Assembly: GCA_028565635.1 (NCBI GenBank)
Contig: JAOXYB010059779.1
Coordinates: 1-10,800 of the forward strand
Reading direction: 5' to 3'
Source: Phoronis ovalis
Taxonomy: Eukaryota > Phoronida > Phoronidae
Length of the DNA: 10,800 nucleotides
Below, in pieces: positions 9,661 through 10,800 of the stretch; positions within the stretch are counted from its first letter, which is position 1, and each line of letters begins with the position of its first letter. The notes under the pieces were generated by a model that was given only the letters and a program-made list of their open reading frames with translations, ran no database searches and was not told where the DNA came from. Made by a program: the position numbers and the translations under genes.

Positions 9661-9825
9661 ATTCTCAAATTCGTACAAACATTTTTTTTTCTTTTTTGGT
9701 GGTGTACGAAATTTGGGAAATACAAAATTCTCCGAAAATTATGGGTGTACAAATTCTCGGAAACTTTAATAAAGGCGTAAAGCGGGTGTACGAATATGGA
9801 AATTCCGAAAAAATATATTTGTAGA
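9661..9825. repeat. GGTGTAC-type degenerate repeats, period about 42, with an inverted copy
   Basis: GGTGTAC occurs at 9701, 9744 and 9785 (spacing 43 and 41), each followed by an A-rich stretch with a GGAAA-like core. An inverted relative (ATTCTCAAATTCGTACAAAC, 9661-9680) faces the first unit across a T-rich loop, so the left end could fold back. This also marks the point where the G-poor + strand composition to the left ends. Confidence 0.6.
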
Positions 9826-10570
9826 TGATCGTAAATCGGGGTCAAACACTACCAGTACGGCAGTGCGAGAAATCGACGTAAATAGAATCCGATCTATCAA
9901 TAACAGAAATAGCTAGTAGAATGCCTATGGCGTCATTACATAATAACCATTTTTCAATACCTGGCTTCTGCCGTTCTGGCGGATGATCTGGCGTGCGCTC
10001 CCGCCGTGTTTAAAACATAGTGTTTGCTATGGGGTAATATGCTTTGCTAATCTTCCGCAATAAACAAACGAAAAAAGGTGTCATCCCAAAAATATTTTGC
10101 TTTCTAGAAAATTATTTTTTTTGTGATCTAAGATCGTTCTCGATCAAAATCTCCTGCGATCACTCATTTCCTGAAACATTCATCGTAAATTCATATCTAG
10201 TAAAAAAAAACAGCTGATCAATGAATGACAGAATGTCACTTACAGCCAATCACAGTGCGGAAGTTGGCTACGCTACGGGTTAGCCACCGAAAAAACAAGT
10301 GAACCATCAGTATGCTTGACATAGACCCTCGAACACACTTGTGTAAATATACCAAATATAAAGAGTTTTAAATCAATAAATTTTAAATAATTATTTTTAT
10401 TTTGAACTGCATTAATTATTTTGTTGATAAAATTAGTCTAACTATATCCCAAAAAAATATCATGTTTATCCCTGACCAGAAGCTGTGAGATTTAATTTAT
10501 CATGGTGGATGGCGGTCCAGAGCCGTCGCCAAAAAAAGCAGTATAACATGTAGGTCAGCTGGGAATTTTC
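9826..10570. other. CpG-richer segment with CCAAT motif; no gene assigned
   Basis: CpG dinucleotides are clearly denser here than in the rest of the window, for example around 9855-9885, 9970-10010 and 10250-10290. A CCAAT motif (AGCCAATCAC, 10244-10253) lies next to GCGGAAG, an ETS-like core. On the - strand a 26-codon frame from ATG (10322-10320) ends at a strong donor, GGCT|GTAAGT. These features suit a promoter or first exon, but no product is recognised and transposon-derived sequence could give the same picture. Confidence 0.35.
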
Positions 10571-10680
10571 AATCGCGATTGAATGTTTATAGTGCGAATG
10601 GTCATAATCGCGATCAAAATTTTGTTAGATTTTTTTTCTAGCTAACATTTTAATCGCGATTGCTGGTGCGAACAGGGCTT
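10571..10680. repeat. AATCGCGATT foldback/direct-repeat element
   Basis: The 10-base palindrome AATCGCGATT occurs at 10571-10580 and 10652-10661, and AATCGCGAT at 10606-10614. The segment 10606-10627 (AATCGCGAT, then CAAAATTTTGTTAG) is an imperfect reverse complement of 10642-10661 across a T-rich loop. The outer palindromes are each followed by a TGCGAA block (TGCGAATGG, TGCGAACAGGG), so they also form a direct repeat. The GTGCGAACAGGGCTTAAG edge resembles a transposon terminus. No coding capacity is present. Confidence 0.6.
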
Positions 10681-10800
10681 AAGATTGACATATGAGGCGT
10701 GACTTGTTATTCACGGTCCCGTCCTGGATTTCCTTGCAAAAAATATAGTTTACATTAATTTTTAATGTACTGAAATTGTGAATTCACATTATGTGTACGA
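10681..10800. other. Right edge of window, nothing recognised
   Basis: AT-rich sequence follows the repeat element. I see no open frame of note, splice-flanked exon or RNA gene on either strand. Confidence 0.5.

Noticed and set aside
9612-9845. 77-codon - strand frame
   Set aside because: It runs through the GGTGTAC repeats and poly-T tract and has no domain resemblance.

Overview
The window is animal nuclear DNA: AT-rich, with compact genes split by short GT-AG introns (about 120-780 bases) and ordinary eukaryotic codon use. I assembled three protein-coding genes by hand, joining exons by splice site, reading phase and family conservation. An AP2M1 orthologue so close to the vertebrate protein, a GH56 hyaluronidase of animal type and a DNA ligase III-type BRCT together indicate a metazoan, probably an invertebrate. 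The short introns and many small degenerate repeats would suit a sponge or another compact invertebrate genome, but I cannot name the species.

Layout. Bases 1-749 are intron. Bases 750-1802 (+) hold the last three coding exons of AP2M1, the mu subunit of the clathrin adaptor AP-2. Its probable 3' UTR follows, then a palindromic MITE-like element (2087-2349) and anonymous intergenic sequence. Bases 3002-5750 (-) hold a complete five-exon hyaluronidase gene: 411 codons, all GH56 active-site residues present and a C-terminal EGF-like module. It is tail-to-tail with AP2M1. Bases 6550-7752 (-) hold the last four coding exons of a DNA ligase III-like gene: a basic/acidic linker with a probable nuclear localisation signal, a PBZ poly(ADP-ribose)-binding zinc finger, and the two halves of a ligase III-type BRCT domain. 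Bases 7753 to about 9650 look like its intron or 5' sequence and contain a diverged tandem duplication. From about 9660 to 10800 the composition changes: more CpG, GGTGTAC-type repeats, a CCAAT-bearing segment and an AATCGCGATT foldback. This could be a promoter region, a cluster of small transposon remnants, or both.

The three genes have unrelated jobs (endocytosis, glycosaminoglycan breakdown, DNA repair) and there is no sign that they work together. The most interesting observation is the PBZ finger spliced in phase directly before the ligase III-type BRCT. It would give the protein its own contact with poly(ADP-ribose). No ligase catalytic exon was recognised in the 3 kb upstream, so the gene is either a ligase III running off the window or a short PBZ-BRCT protein.
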